From the NCBI GenBank assembly GCA_907163375.1, contig CAJQUW010007083.1, positions 311,644-375,643 of the forward strand: DNA of 64,000 bases, in the 5' to 3' direction. A program made the translations under genes and the position numbers. The notes beneath the pieces are model-generated. The model was not told the DNA's origin and did not search any database. It saw only the letters and a program-made list of their open reading frames with translations. Source of the DNA: Prostheceraeus crozeri (taxonomy: Eukaryota; Platyhelminthes; Polycladida; Euryleptidae). The first letter of the stretch is position 1; each line of letters starts with the position of its first letter. Shown in pieces: positions 34,491-45,907 of the stretch.

Positions 34491-35473
34491 ATGGCACACG
34501 ATCAGTTTACCAGAGGTATGGCTATTGGAATGATTCGTTGTGGTAGAAGTTGTGCGAGTGTTGCCGAAGAGCTGCAACTATCAAGAGTCGTTTAGAGGTG
34601 GTGGTGTCGATGGAAAGCAGAAGGAGATGTTAAAAAGAAGAAGGGATCTGGTCGACCAAGAACGTCTGCAGGAAGGACAGACGCACGTTTAGTTTTAGCT
34701 GCAAAGAGGGAATAGATTTGTGTCAGTCCCAAAGCTAGTTGTACACTGGAAGAGTGCCTCAAATATAGACTGTAGCGTTCGAACGGCTTACCGAAGATTG
34801 CGAGAAGCTGGAATTCAATCGCGACGACCAGCTGTCCTAATTCCATTGAGTTTTGAGCACCGCAGAAGACGAGTTGCCTGGTGTGATGCCCTCGCTCATG
34901 GAATGACCATCACTGGCAGAAAGTCTTGTGGACCGATGAATCGAGATTCACTCTGGATTTCAATGACGGTCGTGTCAGAGTGAACGTCTTCCAGGTGAAC
35001 GCTTTGCCCCATGCTGTATTAAAGAACACGACAGATATGGTGGTGGAAGTGTTATGCTGTGGGGTGGCATTTGGCATGGCGGACGAACGACAGCAGTCAT
35101 CATCAAAGGCACGTTGCCTGGAGAGAGGTATCTCAATGAAATTGTGCTTCCTGTTGTTGCCCCAGTGGTCAGGGTGGAGGATCTCGTCTTCCAAGACGAC
35201 AACGCAAGACCACATCGCTCCTCGGCTGTCATTGCCACTGTTAGGAGATTGAACATTGAAACCCTTGACTGGCCTGCACGCTCACCTGACTTGTCACCAA
35301 TTGAACAAGTCTGGGACGAGCTTGGGCGGCGAGTGAGAGACCGCTATTCACTTCCACCAGTGTCCCTGAAGATTCTCTATGAAAGACTGACAGAGCAGTG
35401 GCTTCTCCTTGAAACATCCTTCATTCAGAAACTTTGTGAATTCATGCCATCTCAGATTACTGAATGTATTTGA
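34491..35473 (+). pseudogene. Tc1/mariner transposase, broken
   Basis: From ATG 34491 the reading MAHDQFTRGMAIGMIRCGRS, then KKKKGSGRPRTSAGR (helix-turn-helix and GRPR region), VRTAYRRLREAGIQSRRP, LWTDESRFTLDF (first catalytic Asp), VMLWGGIWHGGRTT, FQDDNARPHRS (second Asp), WPARSPDLSPIEQVWDELGRR (Glu of DD34E) and a C-terminal TECI stop is a clear Tc1 transposase. Two in-frame TAG codons (about 34593 and 34713) and frame shifts near 34915 and 35050 break it. It begins 200 bp right of the CACTA-like element 2 end. A possible right terminal repeat (aaatgtttcaaaaattttgt) lies at about 35625; no left partner was found. Confidence 0.92.
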
Positions 35474-35894
35474 GCTAGGGGGCGGCATACGCGCTATTAA
35501 AGTTGAATCTGCTACATGCGTTGCTTTTCTGTGCTAGCGCCTTGGTGGAGATTGTGACTAAATTATCAAGGTATCATACATACATGTATATATACCAGTC
35601 AAAAGGAAAGAAGTTAAAGAAGTAAATGTTTCAAAAATTTTGTCAATGAGTATATTTCGATCAGCACCTGTCGATCCTCTTCACTCTGCTACTGGTAAAT
35701 TGCAACCCAGTACTACCTGTTTCATCGTTCTATGTCAGCTATCAAATTGCTTTTTGTTACAAGGTAACCCAGCACCATAGAAATTAACAATGCCATAGAA
35801 AGTACTATTATTTACTTCTATTCCCAGTACTATCTGCCGCCTCTAGCTTTCATCTCTATGTCACAACAATGTTTGTATGTTTGAGTTAGAACTT
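35474..35894. other. 3' flank of Tc1 remnant; no gene
   Basis: Contains the candidate right terminal repeat of the Tc1 element near 35585-35650 and then AT-rich sequence. Nothing else supported. Confidence 0.4.
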
Positions 35895-37498
35895 TTGAAT
35901 TATGCAGAATAAATCGGAAATATGAAAAACCTTTTGAATATCCAAGAAAACTAGGTTCTTTCCAACTCAACGAAGTCATGCTCTCTTCCTTTTCTTCTTT
36001 TGCCTTTGTCCCACAGCAGGGTGTGGTCTGGATAGTGAGCTACATAGATGCAGACAGTGGCTCATTGAAGGTCTACCGCACTCGACCACCCCTCGGTATG
36101 AAATCATTAGTGTTAAATATTATTTGTACGAGTTCCTAAGATATCCTGTTTCAACACATCAGTCATTTATTTGAATGTTTATATGCACTGCTGCTGTTTG
36201 CCGACGACTTATCTAATAACGTGCAAGCGCCGACGTGTCCTTGGTATTTATCTTATCATGATCTATCAAGATCTTTTACCGGATGACAATGAAGCTACCT
36301 TGAGAGCAGAATTGGATGGGTGGCTTATGAAATGGTCGACAACAGACATCAGCGTACGTCCATGTAACGCATCGATTCAAGGATTCAAAATTTTATCCTA
36401 ATATATCTGTCATTTTAAAAATATTAACAGCGTAACCAGTATCAACAGCGACGCCGCAAAGAACTTTTTCTTTGATGAAGTATTTGAAAAACCATCTACG
36501 CGCAATACGAAGTCACTTCAACGTTTAGCAGGTCGACGACTATTGTACTGCTACGACGACATTCGCATAAATGTGGACTCTTTAACTGATGAATTCAAAA
36601 AGAAAAAGACTTCTGAAGTTTTGAAATCTTATTTATGTCATCCTGAATAAAGATCTTTATTTAATACTTGATTTCTGAATTAATGAGTAGCATAATCTTA
36701 TTATCTTTCATAATGCAATTGGTACATTTATAAATTCAGGTACAAAACTATAAATGATCAGTAGAGGAGACCAGGAATAGTTGCTACAATTTTTTATTGT
36801 TTTGAGATTGTGACAAAAGTATGTAGGAGGTTCTAATTCATTGTATATCCCTCATAATGCAACCAGTCCCTCATTTTTAATGAGTCTATTCGATGAAAGA
36901 GATGAGCAAAAATCTAAGAGGTAGCTTGTTATCTTATTGATGATAATATTGATTTCTATCAATTATTGTCATTTATTTGAGAGAGTGGAGAAACACAAGC
37001 AACAGTCATCATCTATTGGTACACATAACAACAAGAACATCCGACTGTCGAATTTCCGAATTTTAAAAAAGTGCCCAAACAGATGCGATTTCTTCATTGA
37101 TGAAATGCTGCTGATCAAGCTCCGCTCCCCATCTCCTAACGGACACAGTGACCTAGTTAGACTTAAATTACTTGATCAGTTCATCAGTGAAGATGTCTGT
37201 TTTTTACGATGTTTATGCGTATAAGTGATTTCAATTTCATTTCGTAAGACCTATTTAAATGAAAATCATCATCCTCTAGGAATCTCAGTTACAACTACAT
37301 AAAATAAACTAAGATTAAGCCTACTGTACAAAATACAACTGTAATGAATAAATTTGTAATGAACTTTGAAGAAAAAGAAAAAGAAAATAAAATACATGTG
37401 AAACTACAGTATGGGTACTGAACTTGCTAGAATCGACCTACAACGTCTCACCTGGAACTACTCCATGAAGAAAGTGAAATAAGGAACTAGACTTGTTA
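35895..37498 (+). repeat. 1.6-kb direct duplication, copy 1, with hAT-type transposase remnant
   Basis: This segment matches 41109-42733 with few differences (small indels such as a 5-bp gap near 36440 and a 40-bp extra block near copy 2's start). It contains a pyrimidine tract ending in CCACAG at 36016 that looks like a splice acceptor. It also has broken coding readings: EATLRAELDGWLMKWSTTDI, SINSDAAKNFFFDEVFE, LQRLAGRRLLYCYDDIRINVDSLTDEFKKKKTSEVL, and an AATAAA signal at 36646-36651. That order fits the C-terminal end of hAT transposases of the 52-kDa-repressor/ZMYM-like kind (EL..W..KW, a STAAERSFF-like block, a short tail). The function is lost. Confidence 0.7.
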
Positions 37499-38329
37499 TA
37501 AATGGACCAATTGGTGTCTAACTATTCATGAAATTTCATCTATCTCTCAAGAAGACCGGTCTGTGTCCCATCATATCTAGCCTTAATCCGCAAACAATTA
37601 TGACAAGCGTAATCTGCATACGACGGAAGATGCTATCAATCACCTACTGCAGATGGGAAAGGAGACAATTATTCACGTTGTTACCTAACGTAATATAGAA
37701 AATAAGCTAACCAAGAAATTATCAAAATGTAGATCGCGTGCTAACAATTAAAATACAGAAAAAAAGGAAAGTGATGGGTAATAAATTCTGAGAGATTAAC
37801 TGCTGAAATTCATTAGTGAAGTACGACTGTAATGGAATATTGAAATTGCAACAAAAGAAAAAAAATTGAATGAATGAATGAATAAATTAATTAATTAAAA
37901 AAAGGAAGGAAGTGAGCAGCACAAATGAAAATTATTAGGTAAAAAAATCAAAATCTAAATAAATAAATAAAATTGATAGTCACAAGAAACTAGTGTAAAA
38001 TAAATGAGTAGACTGCAACAAAAAAAATTAGTGCAAACGAATAATGCAATACATACTGAAAATAAAATGAAATTAGTCCTTAAAAGGACTGGTTTTGCGT
38101 TCCCTGTACCAGCTAGGCAGTCATCAGCAGGAACTCAGGTAGGATTCGTATTTCGGCCCCAATTCCTGAACACTCAAACCCACCTGAGTGGGGCCCTGCA
38201 CAGTAAAACTGTACAGCTTCCACAAAGCAAAAGTCGGGTTAGTCACAATCGGTGTAAGTCAAAATCGGCAAAAAAAAGAAAATCTGATTATTCGGTTAGC
38301 AGAAAACTGAACTTAGAAAATTGTCTAGC
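37499..38329. other. spacer with low-complexity A/T tracts; no gene supported
   Basis: Contains (TGAA)n and (TTAA)n stretches at about 37868-37900. The open frame 38004-38408 shows no domain and overlaps the opposite-strand RT fragment, so I do not call it. Confidence 0.45.
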
Positions 38330-38770
38330 TCAATACAGCCCAAATTTCAAAATTAGCTCTTTATGCCTGTGTAAACATCTTTCTGCATTATTGATTAAAG
38401 AATCTTGATTATAGCCTCTAGCAACTAATAATCTGAAGGTCGAAGAAGCCTTTTTCACGAAATCATCAAGGGATAAACAAATTCGACCATATCTTATAAG
38501 TTGTCCGCTAAATACTTGGCTACCCATTTTGTACGGGATTGTATTTTCTGGGAATGTTAGGAGTGTAACAGCAAAGTTAAAATCGTCTATTTTATGATAC
38601 ACAGAAGTTCGTAAACCATCATTAGTAATGCTCAATTAAACATCCAGGTATTCAACCTCTTTGTTATTACTACCGCTTCTGCTCGCTACCAAGCTACCAG
38701 GGTAAATATGCTTTATAATCTGCTTAAAATGTTTATAATTAATTATACAAATGTCGTCGATGCGTTTTTT
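38330..38770 (-). pseudogene. reverse-transcriptase C-terminal fragment
   Basis: Minus-strand reading from 38770: RIDDICIINYKHFKQIIKHIYPG (Y/R-x-DD motif C region), YLDV, then after a stop near 38636 SITNDGLRTSVYHKIDDFNF, FPENTIPYKMGSQVFSGQLIRYGRICLSLDDF and GYNQDSL. This is the C-terminal half of a widespread animal RT with the order DD..YLD..VY.K.DDFNF..FP..IP..V..SQLIRY.R. Motifs 1-6 are missing, so it is a 5'-truncated remnant. I am not sure whether to place it with Penelope-like or another RT group. Confidence 0.7.
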
Positions 38771-38771
38771 T

Positions 38772-39128
38772 TGTTAAAATGAATTTTTCTATGTTTTCTC
38801 TAATTAAAAGAAAAGTACTAAGCTCATAGTCATAATTTTAGGCATGGAATGTCTTCAGGTTATTTCCTTTCATTTTCATGCTCCCCTTTCTATAAAGATA
38901 AACGCCTTTTGATTTGGAGAGGCTCTTAATGTCGGCAAACACAAACATTTTGAGCAACTTCATCCACATTCAACCACATTCTCACACACATTGCCTATCA
39001 GAAGCATGATAACATCACAGGCAAATCATAGGAAATGACCTGAAGACATTCCATGCCAAAAATTATGACTCTGGGCTTAGTACTTTTCGTTTAATCAGAG
39101 AAAACATAGAAAATTTCATTTTTGTCAA
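38772..39128. repeat. fold-back element, arms of about 100 bp
   Basis: The sequence from 38772 (gttaaaatgaatttttctatg..) to about 38873 recurs inverted at about 39026-39128, roughly 90% identical, including gcatggaatgtcttcaggt in both arms. A loop of about 150 bp separates them. It directly abuts the RT fragment on the left and lies about 110 bp from the satellite on the right. Confidence 0.8.
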
Positions 39129-39240
39129 AAACTGTAATCTGCGTCCCATTGGATTTACATGTGTTTTTCTTTGATCCTGTCTGACAAGAAGAGGAACTCA
39201 CTAGAACTCGGCAGACGTGCCGATTCGAAGTAGGCATAGG

Positions 39241-39922
39241 GTGTACATCATTCTGTGAAAGTCTCTCTTTCGGCTTCGTTCCCTGCACAAACTCGTGCTG
39301 GCTGCCGGACTATGAGGTGTACATCATTCTGTGAAAGTCTCATTCTCGGCCTCGCTCCCTGCACAAACTCGTGCTGGCTGCCGGACTATGAGGTGTACAT
39401 CATTCTGTGAAAGTCTCATTGTCGGCCTCGTTCCCTGCAGAAACTCGCTCTGGCTGCCGGACTATGAGGTGTACATCATTTTGTGAAAGTCTCATTGTCG
39501 GCCTCGTTCCCTGCAGAAACTCGTGCTGGCTGCCGGACTATGAGGTGTACATCATTCTGTGAAAGTCTCATTTTCGGCCGCGTTCCCTGCACAAACTCGT
39601 GCTGGCTGCCGGACTATGAGGTGTACATCATTTTGTGAAAGTCTCATTGTCGGCCTCGTTCCCTGCAGAAACTCGTGCTGGCTGCCGGACTATGAGGTGC
39701 ACATCATTCTGTGAAAGTCTCATTGTCGGCCTCGTTCCCTGCACAAACTCGTGCTGGCTGCCGGACTATGAGGTGTACATCATTTTGTGAAAGTCTCACT
39801 TTCGGCCTCGTTACCTGCAGAAACTCGCTCTGGCTGCCGGACTATGAGGCGTACATCATTGTGTGAAAGTCTCAGTTTCGGCCTCGTTCCCTACAGAAAC
39901 TCGCTCTGGCTGCCGGACTAAA
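39241..39922. repeat. 76-bp satellite, nine tandem copies
   Basis: The unit starts GTGTACATCATTCTGTGAAA and ends GCTGCCGGACTATGAG. Starts are at 39241, 39317, 39393, 39469, 39545, 39621, 39697, 39773 and 39849, exactly 76 bp apart. Copies differ by a few substitutions and no indels; common variants are a C/T at the ATTCTG/ATTTTG position and CACAAACTCGTG/CAGAAACTCGCT. The last copy ends at 39922. The order of variants is not strictly blockwise. Confidence 0.97.
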
Positions 39923-41108
39923 TGTTTCCCTTCTAGTCAAACGGAAGAAGAGACGACCTGTCTAATTCTGTGTTCATAACAAATATCTGACAGATTTTAG
40001 CTTGATGTCGAAGTTCTTTAATTCTTTAACCCGTGGCCTCTGGACAGCATAGCTGACTCCCCGGTAGTTACTGTCGCTGTTCAGACACTCGTGTTCCCCA
40101 GCTTCATTTTTTCCAATGCGGAGACATTAGTAGTACTTCAATATTCAATGCGAATGCGTTTCAGTATCACATATCACAAATGTAATTTTCCATCTCTCTT
40201 TCAGGAAATGCGTAGTTGGCAGTCGTATTCCATACATTGCATTTCGTACCAATAAGAGAACAAGTTGGAAGCGACGGTGCAAAATCTTTTGACTATTTGC
40301 ATGATATTCTCTACATAAAGTAATGTCCCGCTTTTTCCTGTCTTCATTCATTGGAAAACGTGACACGTTTGCTGAATATTCAGTCGCATTTGGGGAAGAT
40401 GGTAGAACATTGAAAATTACTGTCATTGAGTTTGTAAGTAGTACTATGTAAATGTTAGTCATCGAACAGAAACTCCTTGGGAAATCAAGTGCATCTGTCA
40501 AGACCCCGAAATTTAGCCTCTGAAATTAGAAAAAAGAATTGAAGCTTTTACAAAAGTCTGTTCAAAAAGCCGTCTACATGCATCTCAATCAATGAAGACC
40601 ATGTCCTGAGACATTCGATAACACGAACACTGCACTACAATCTTTTATTCCTAAGCTATTTACTTGATGGGTAACCTTTGATAGTTTGATATATTTTTTT
40701 ACGGAATTTTCACACCTATCACAGCTATGAGCCATGAACGAAGCTAGGGGTTACTCGATGAAAAAGTGATAAATTGTATTATCTTAAATAAATAAAAGAA
40801 AAAACAGATCTATAAACTGATTAAGTTGTCCCAGTCAGAAACCTGTTCGTTCACACGCCTCTTGAAAGCATCAAAATTTGACGCTTTCATTTGATACAAA
40901 TGGTATCAAATCACTACTAACAAGCAGATGAAAGTAGGGCTAGAAGTACGTAAAAGACACAAAGATCATTGAAATTTCATTGAATTGTTCATTTCAATTC
41001 ATTAGACTAACAACTAGAAGAATGGAATATCGCATAGAAGTAGAGTAGACGTACTGTTGAATGTAACTCATCTCATGATCATTTAAATTCATTGTCAGCA
41101 TTATCCCT
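39923..41108. other. no gene seen
   Basis: AT-rich flank between the satellite and duplication copy 2. The minus open frame 40145-40501 has no recognisable domain. Confidence 0.45.
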
Positions 41109-42733
41109 TGAATTATGCAGAATAAATTCATTTGCATGAATATGATCGGCAGGTGCTGATCGAAATCAATCGAAAATATGAAAAAACTTTTTGAATATCC
41201 AAGAAAACTAGGTTCTTCCCAACTCAACTAAGTCATGCTCTCTTCCTTTTCTTCTTTTGCCTTTGTCCCACAGCAGGGTGTGGTCTGGATAGTGAGCTAC
41301 ATAGATGCAGACAGTGGCTGATTGAAGGTCTACCGCATTCGACCACCCCTTCGGTATGAAATCAATAGTGTTAAATATTATTCGTACGAGTTCTTAAGAT
41401 ATCCTATTTCAACACATCTTTTATTTGAATGTTTATATGCACTGCTGCCGTTTGCCGACGACTTATTTAATAACGTGCAAGCGCCGACGTGTCCTTGGTA
41501 TTTATCTAATCATGATATATCAAGATCCTTTACCGGATGACAGTGAAGCTACCTTGAGAGCAGAATTGGATGGGTGGCTTATGAAATGGTCGACAACAGA
41601 CATCAGCGTACGTCCATGTAACGCATCGATTCAAGGATTCAATGAGATTCAAATTTTTATCTTAATATATCTGCCATTTTAAAAATATTAACGGCGACGC
41701 CGCTAAGAACTTTTTCTTTGATGAAGTATTTGAAAAACCATCTACGCAATACGAAGTCACTTCAACGTTTAGCAGGTCGAGGACTATTGTACTGCTACGA
41801 CGACATTCCCATAAATGTGGACTCTTTAACTGATGAATTCAAAAAGAAAAAGACTTCTGAAGTTTTGAAATCTTATTCATGTCATCCTGAATAAAGATCT
41901 TTATTTAATACTTGATTTCTGAATTAATGAGTAGCATAATCTTATTATCTTTCATAATGCAATTGGTACATTTATAAATTCAGGTACAAAACTATAAATG
42001 ATCAGTAGATGAGACCAGGAATAGTTGCTACAATTTTTGATTGTTTTGAGATTGTGACAAAAAGGAGGTTCTAATTCATTGTATATCCCTCATAATGCAA
42101 CGAGTCCCTTATTTTTTAATGAGTCTATTCGATGAAAGAGATGAGCAAAAATCTAAGAGGTAGCTTGTTATCCTATTGATGATAATATTGATTTCTATCA
42201 ATTATTGTCATTTATTTGAGAGAGTGGAGAAACACAAGCAACAGTCATCATTGGTACACATAAACAACAAGAACATCCGACTGTCGAAATTCCGAATTTT
42301 AAAAAAGTGCCCAAACAGATGCGATCTCTTCATTGATGAAATGCTGCTGATCAAGCTCCGCTCCCCATCTCTTAACGGACATAGTGACCCAGTTAGACTT
42401 AAATTACTTGATTAATTCATCAGTGAAGATGTCTCTTTTTTAGGATGTTTATGCGTATAAGTGATTTCAATTTCATTTCGTAAGACCTATTTGAATGAAA
42501 ATCATCATCCTCTAGGAATCTCAGTTACAACTACATAAAATAAACTAAGATCAAGCCTACTGTACAAAATACAACTGTAATGAATAAATTTGTAATGAAC
42601 TTTGAAGAAAAGAAAAATAAAATAAGATACATGTGAAACTACAGTATGGGTACTGAACTTGCAAGAATCGACCTACAACGTCTCACCTGGAACTACTCCA
42701 TGAAGAAAATGAAATAAGGAACTAGACTTGTTA
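41109..42733 (+). repeat. 1.6-kb direct duplication, copy 2, with hAT-type transposase remnant
   Basis: Second copy of the segment at 35895-37498, in the same orientation and about 5.2 kb downstream. The same remnants are visible: EATLRAELDGWLMKWSTTDI near 41545-41600, a DAAKNFFFDEVFE stretch, YCYDDIPINVDSLTDEF and an AATAAA signal at 41890-41895. The acceptor-like tract ends at 41273. The copies end at the same word, acttgtta, giving a sharp right border. The left border is at ttgaattatgcag. Confidence 0.75.
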
Positions 42734-42769
42734 GTAGTAAGTAAAACTCCACTTCTGGATAGCGCAAGA

Positions 42770-42965
42770 TGGCCGCCGTCGAAAAAGTCGCTGACGTCCC
42801 CCCCCTCCTGTCCGTCGTGTCGGTTGTGGTGTCGTGTTGCTTCGAGTCTGACGTCCCCCCCCCTCGTGTCCGCCTCGTGTCCGTCGAGTCGGTCGTGGTG
42901 TGGCGTCGTGTTGCTTCGAATCTGACGTCCCCCCCCCTCTGGCCGGCCGTCGTAGCGCGCGGTGA
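42770..42965. repeat. GC-rich minisatellite, two to three imperfect units
   Basis: The words TCTGACGTCCCCCCC, GTCCGTCG and GTGTCGTGTTGCTTCGA recur about every 75 bp. It is strikingly GC-rich in an AT-rich window and C-runs alternate with CGT-rich stretches. Open frames across it are by-products of the repeat. Confidence 0.8.
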
Positions 42966-42997
42966 TGTGCTGTCCAGGTTGGGAGGGTGGAATGTCG

Positions 42998-43841
42998 TAG
43001 CTCACCTGAAAAAATCCTAAGTGTCAGAGTGGCTTTGTATGGGTAAAATTTTGAAAATTTTCCAAAGTGTGTCATTTCGACCAGGGACCCTCACCAAAGT
43101 TTGTTTCATCAAATTTCACGGACCCCCCCCCCCCCCCCGACAGCAATCTTCTAACTTTGGTTCTAGTGGACGGATTTTGTCTTACAGCTACTCGTTTGAA
43201 AGAGGAGAAAAAACTGCTCGACGACATTTTTTGTTGCGAGTCAATCGGACCAGCCGTTCAAAAGTTAGAGCTGTTACAAGATTTTAGGTTGGAGCTCACC
43301 TGAAAAAATCCTAAGTGTCAGAGTGGCTTTGTATGGGTAAAATTTTGAAAATTTTCCAAAGTGTGTCATTTCGACCTGGGACCCTCACCAAAGTTTGTTT
43401 CATCAAATTTCACGGACCCCCCCCCGACAGCAATCTTCTAATTTTGGTTCTAGTGGACGGATTTTGTCTTACAGCTACTCGTTTGAAAGAGGAGAAAAAA
43501 CTACTCCACGACATTTTTTGTTGCGAGTCAATCGGACCAGCCGTTCAAAAGTTAGAGCTGTTACAAGATTTTAGGTCGGAGCTCACCTGAAAAAATCCTA
43601 AGTGTCAGAGTGGCTTTGTATGGACAAAATTTTGAAAATTTTCCAAAGTGTGTCATTTCGACCTGAGACCTTCACCAAAACATTTTTCATCAAACTTATG
43701 CGAACGAGGGGGGGGTCAGTGAAATTTGATGAAAAATGTTTTGGTAAAGGTCCCAGGTCGAAATTCGGAAGTTTTAAATTTTTCAAAATTTTCACCACAC
43801 TGGAGCTCTCACACTTAGGAATTTTTTCACTTGTGGCATGT
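42998..43841. repeat. about 290-bp tandem repeat, ending in an inverted half-copy
   Basis: CTCACCTGAAAAAATCCTAA begins at 42998, 43295 and 43582. The first two units are full (about 297 and 287 bp, differing mainly in a C-run of 15 against 9). The third is partial to about 43700 and is followed directly by an inverted copy of itself ending near 43841 (acacttaggaattttttc), so the array closes with a fold-back. Each unit contains the same polypyrimidine run and GACGG-rich part. Confidence 0.85.
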
Positions 43842-43999
43842 TGCATGGAGATGTGCTGACGGACCAACTTCCCGTGGTCATATGAGAATGGTTTAGGTGT
43901 CATATGATAGAGAATGATGAGACGAATCGTTTGCAACAAACCGCATGTCGCTACGATGAATACTTTCGGAGATAGAGCCATTTTAAGTTTTCTTCCGAG

Positions 44000-44009
44000 C
44001 ATATATAAA
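44000..44009 (+). promoter_or_regulatory. TATA box of the first virus-like gene
   Basis: catatataaac lies about 630 bp upstream of the first open frame at 44633. A donor-like GAGGTAAGC at 44049 and an acceptor-like tract before 44633 suggest a leader intron. The same TATATAAA style recurs before 46108 and near 47820. Confidence 0.45.
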
Positions 44010-44632
44010 CCCCCGACAACGAAAGTCTGATCACTTCATCGAAAGACGAGGTAAGCGACGGTCGTCGCTCTGAGCTCCCGATATCGGGTGTTTCAAAGGA
44101 CTGTATCTTTTGAAGTAGGCAAGCTATCTTCTTACTTCAAAGTTTGTATGATAGAATTTGATAGTGTCTTTACTACTGATAAAATTTTTTAAAAGTAGTA
44201 CGAGTAGTAAAATGCGGAATTTTTTAAAAATTCTTAATTTTCAGTTTTTTCAAAGTTTTAACATGTAGACTAAGGTTTTCAAGTATGCTGAGTTCAAATC
44301 TGCTATCAGATTTGAAATTTAACTAAGTTTAAGGCAGCTTTGAGGGGTTAGATCCCAGCTACTGATCACTACCTTTGACTCGGCGTTGCTGTTACCACTT
44401 CGGGGCAGTGACAATGATGTCTTCAGCTGTAAATAGCGGGTATCGGGGAAGATCTCTCACTTCCCTAGTGATCAGTACAAGGCCTTCGGGCTGTCGACGG
44501 GATCGAATGCCACTCACTATACTCAAATCTATCATTCCTCACTAAGTGTAATGCTTTAGGAATATGACTGTACTACATGATTCCAAACTTATACAAATTT
44601 CATTATCTTACAGTTAACAAGAAATCTCAGGC

Positions 44633-45811
44633 ATGGCTAACGATAAGAACCGCAAATTTCATATTAAAATGTGTACCTGTGGGCGAATCAATCGCAGTGC
44701 GGACGCCAAGGCTCATGTGAAGAAGGCGGACACCGACCACATGATTATCCTGAATAGGGTTGCGTGTGTGAAGTGTAGAGTGTTGAAGGGTGATGAGGAT
44801 GAGGCGCGTTTTTACAGAGTGCATGCTGACTGTAGTGGAGGTTTGGTGAATGACTTGCGATTCACGCAGTTGATTGTTGAAGAGAGGGACCGAATGTTGG
44901 CGATAGAGCGGGAGGGTAAGGTTGAGAATGTTGTTGAGAATGTTGTTGAGAATGATGAGTTGGCGAGAGAAGTTGCTTCGTTGGAGGCTGAGATTGGGCG
45001 AAAGAGAGTGCTTGAGAGTGATGATGAGGATGATGTGGATTTAGATAGGGAGCGTGTGAGGAAGCGTGTGAGGAAGTTGAGCTCTTCGTCGTCGGAGGTG
45101 TCAAACATTGTCATCACCGACCCCCCGCAGAGCTCATCTTCCCCAAAAGTGAAGAGTGGTGGGATACGTAAGCCGTCGGCGAGGTGGTTGAAGGATGAAG
45201 AGAAGAGGCATGTATCGCAGCAGATGGCGCATGATTTGTTGGTGAATTAGTATGAGAGTTTGAAGAAGGTGAAGGATGAAGTCGTGAAGGAGTTGGATGA
45301 GTTGAAAAAGAAGGAGCTGAAGTCGAAGGAGGTAGCGGATGAGAATATTCGAATGAGGCGTAGTGTGACGGATTTGAAGAATAGGACGCGAGAGTTGGAA
45401 GAGAAGAATGATGACTGTGAGAAGAGGGCGAGTGCTGCAGAGAGAAGAATGAGAGATGCAGAAGCGAAGTTTGAGGAGATGATGAAGGAGATGAGTGTGC
45501 TGAGAGCGAGGAATGTTGAGTTGGAGAGGACTGTGGCTCGGCGGGGTGATGAGTGGCAGGCGTTTGAGAAGTTGGAGCGCATGAGGGATGAGTGGAATCG
45601 TGTGAATGAGGATAGGTTGTTTGAGTTTCACATCCCTATTCGGGATAATCATTTGGACGGTGAAGTACTCGTCAACCGAAGTCTGGACGAGTCTATAATT
45701 TGCTATAACGGCCATCCAACTAAGAAATGCCTACATGCCAGCCTGAGAATGCGCGGTCATCTGCACAAATTCTCTGTCAGAAAGCGCGCGAGACTGCCAA
45801 AGGATGGCTAA
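44633..45811 (+). pseudogene. virus-like gene of unknown function, fossil
   Basis: The first part starts MANDKNRKFHIKMCTCGRIN and has Cys clusters (CTCG, CVKC), an acidic run (DDEDD) and a basic run (RVRKRVRK). The second part is a long heptad-rich coiled coil (about 180 residues rich in E, K, R, L). It lies directly downstream of a TATA box with intron-like spacing. I do not recognise the family. The gene is broken, with about one interruption visible. Its place in the fossil element makes a viral origin likely; that is inference. Confidence 0.5.
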
Positions 45812-45907
45812 CTTGGTAAGTGAAAAGTAAATAAGACAGTATATCCTATTCTAATGCATATCATTTTCATTGCAGATCTTTGCCCGCCTTCACCACCCCA
45901 TCACGAC

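Noticed and set aside
38004-38408. 134-codon open frame on the plus strand as a gene
   Set aside because: Overlaps the recognisable RT fragment on the other strand and shows no domain.
39241-39922. CRISPR-like array at the 76-bp satellite
   Set aside because: The unit repeats as a whole with no unique spacers, and the genome is eukaryotic.
40145-40501. 118-codon minus open frame as a gene
   Set aside because: No recognisable domain or context.
35895-42733. The 1.6-kb direct repeats as LTRs of a retroelement
   Set aside because: The ends lack TG..CA, there is no primer site or pol gene between them, and the interior holds unrelated repeats and an RT tail of a non-LTR type on the other strand.
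42673-43590. Overlapping open frames in the GC-rich and 290-bp repeats as proteins
   Set aside because: They repeat with the DNA units and occur on both strands; typical repeat by-products.
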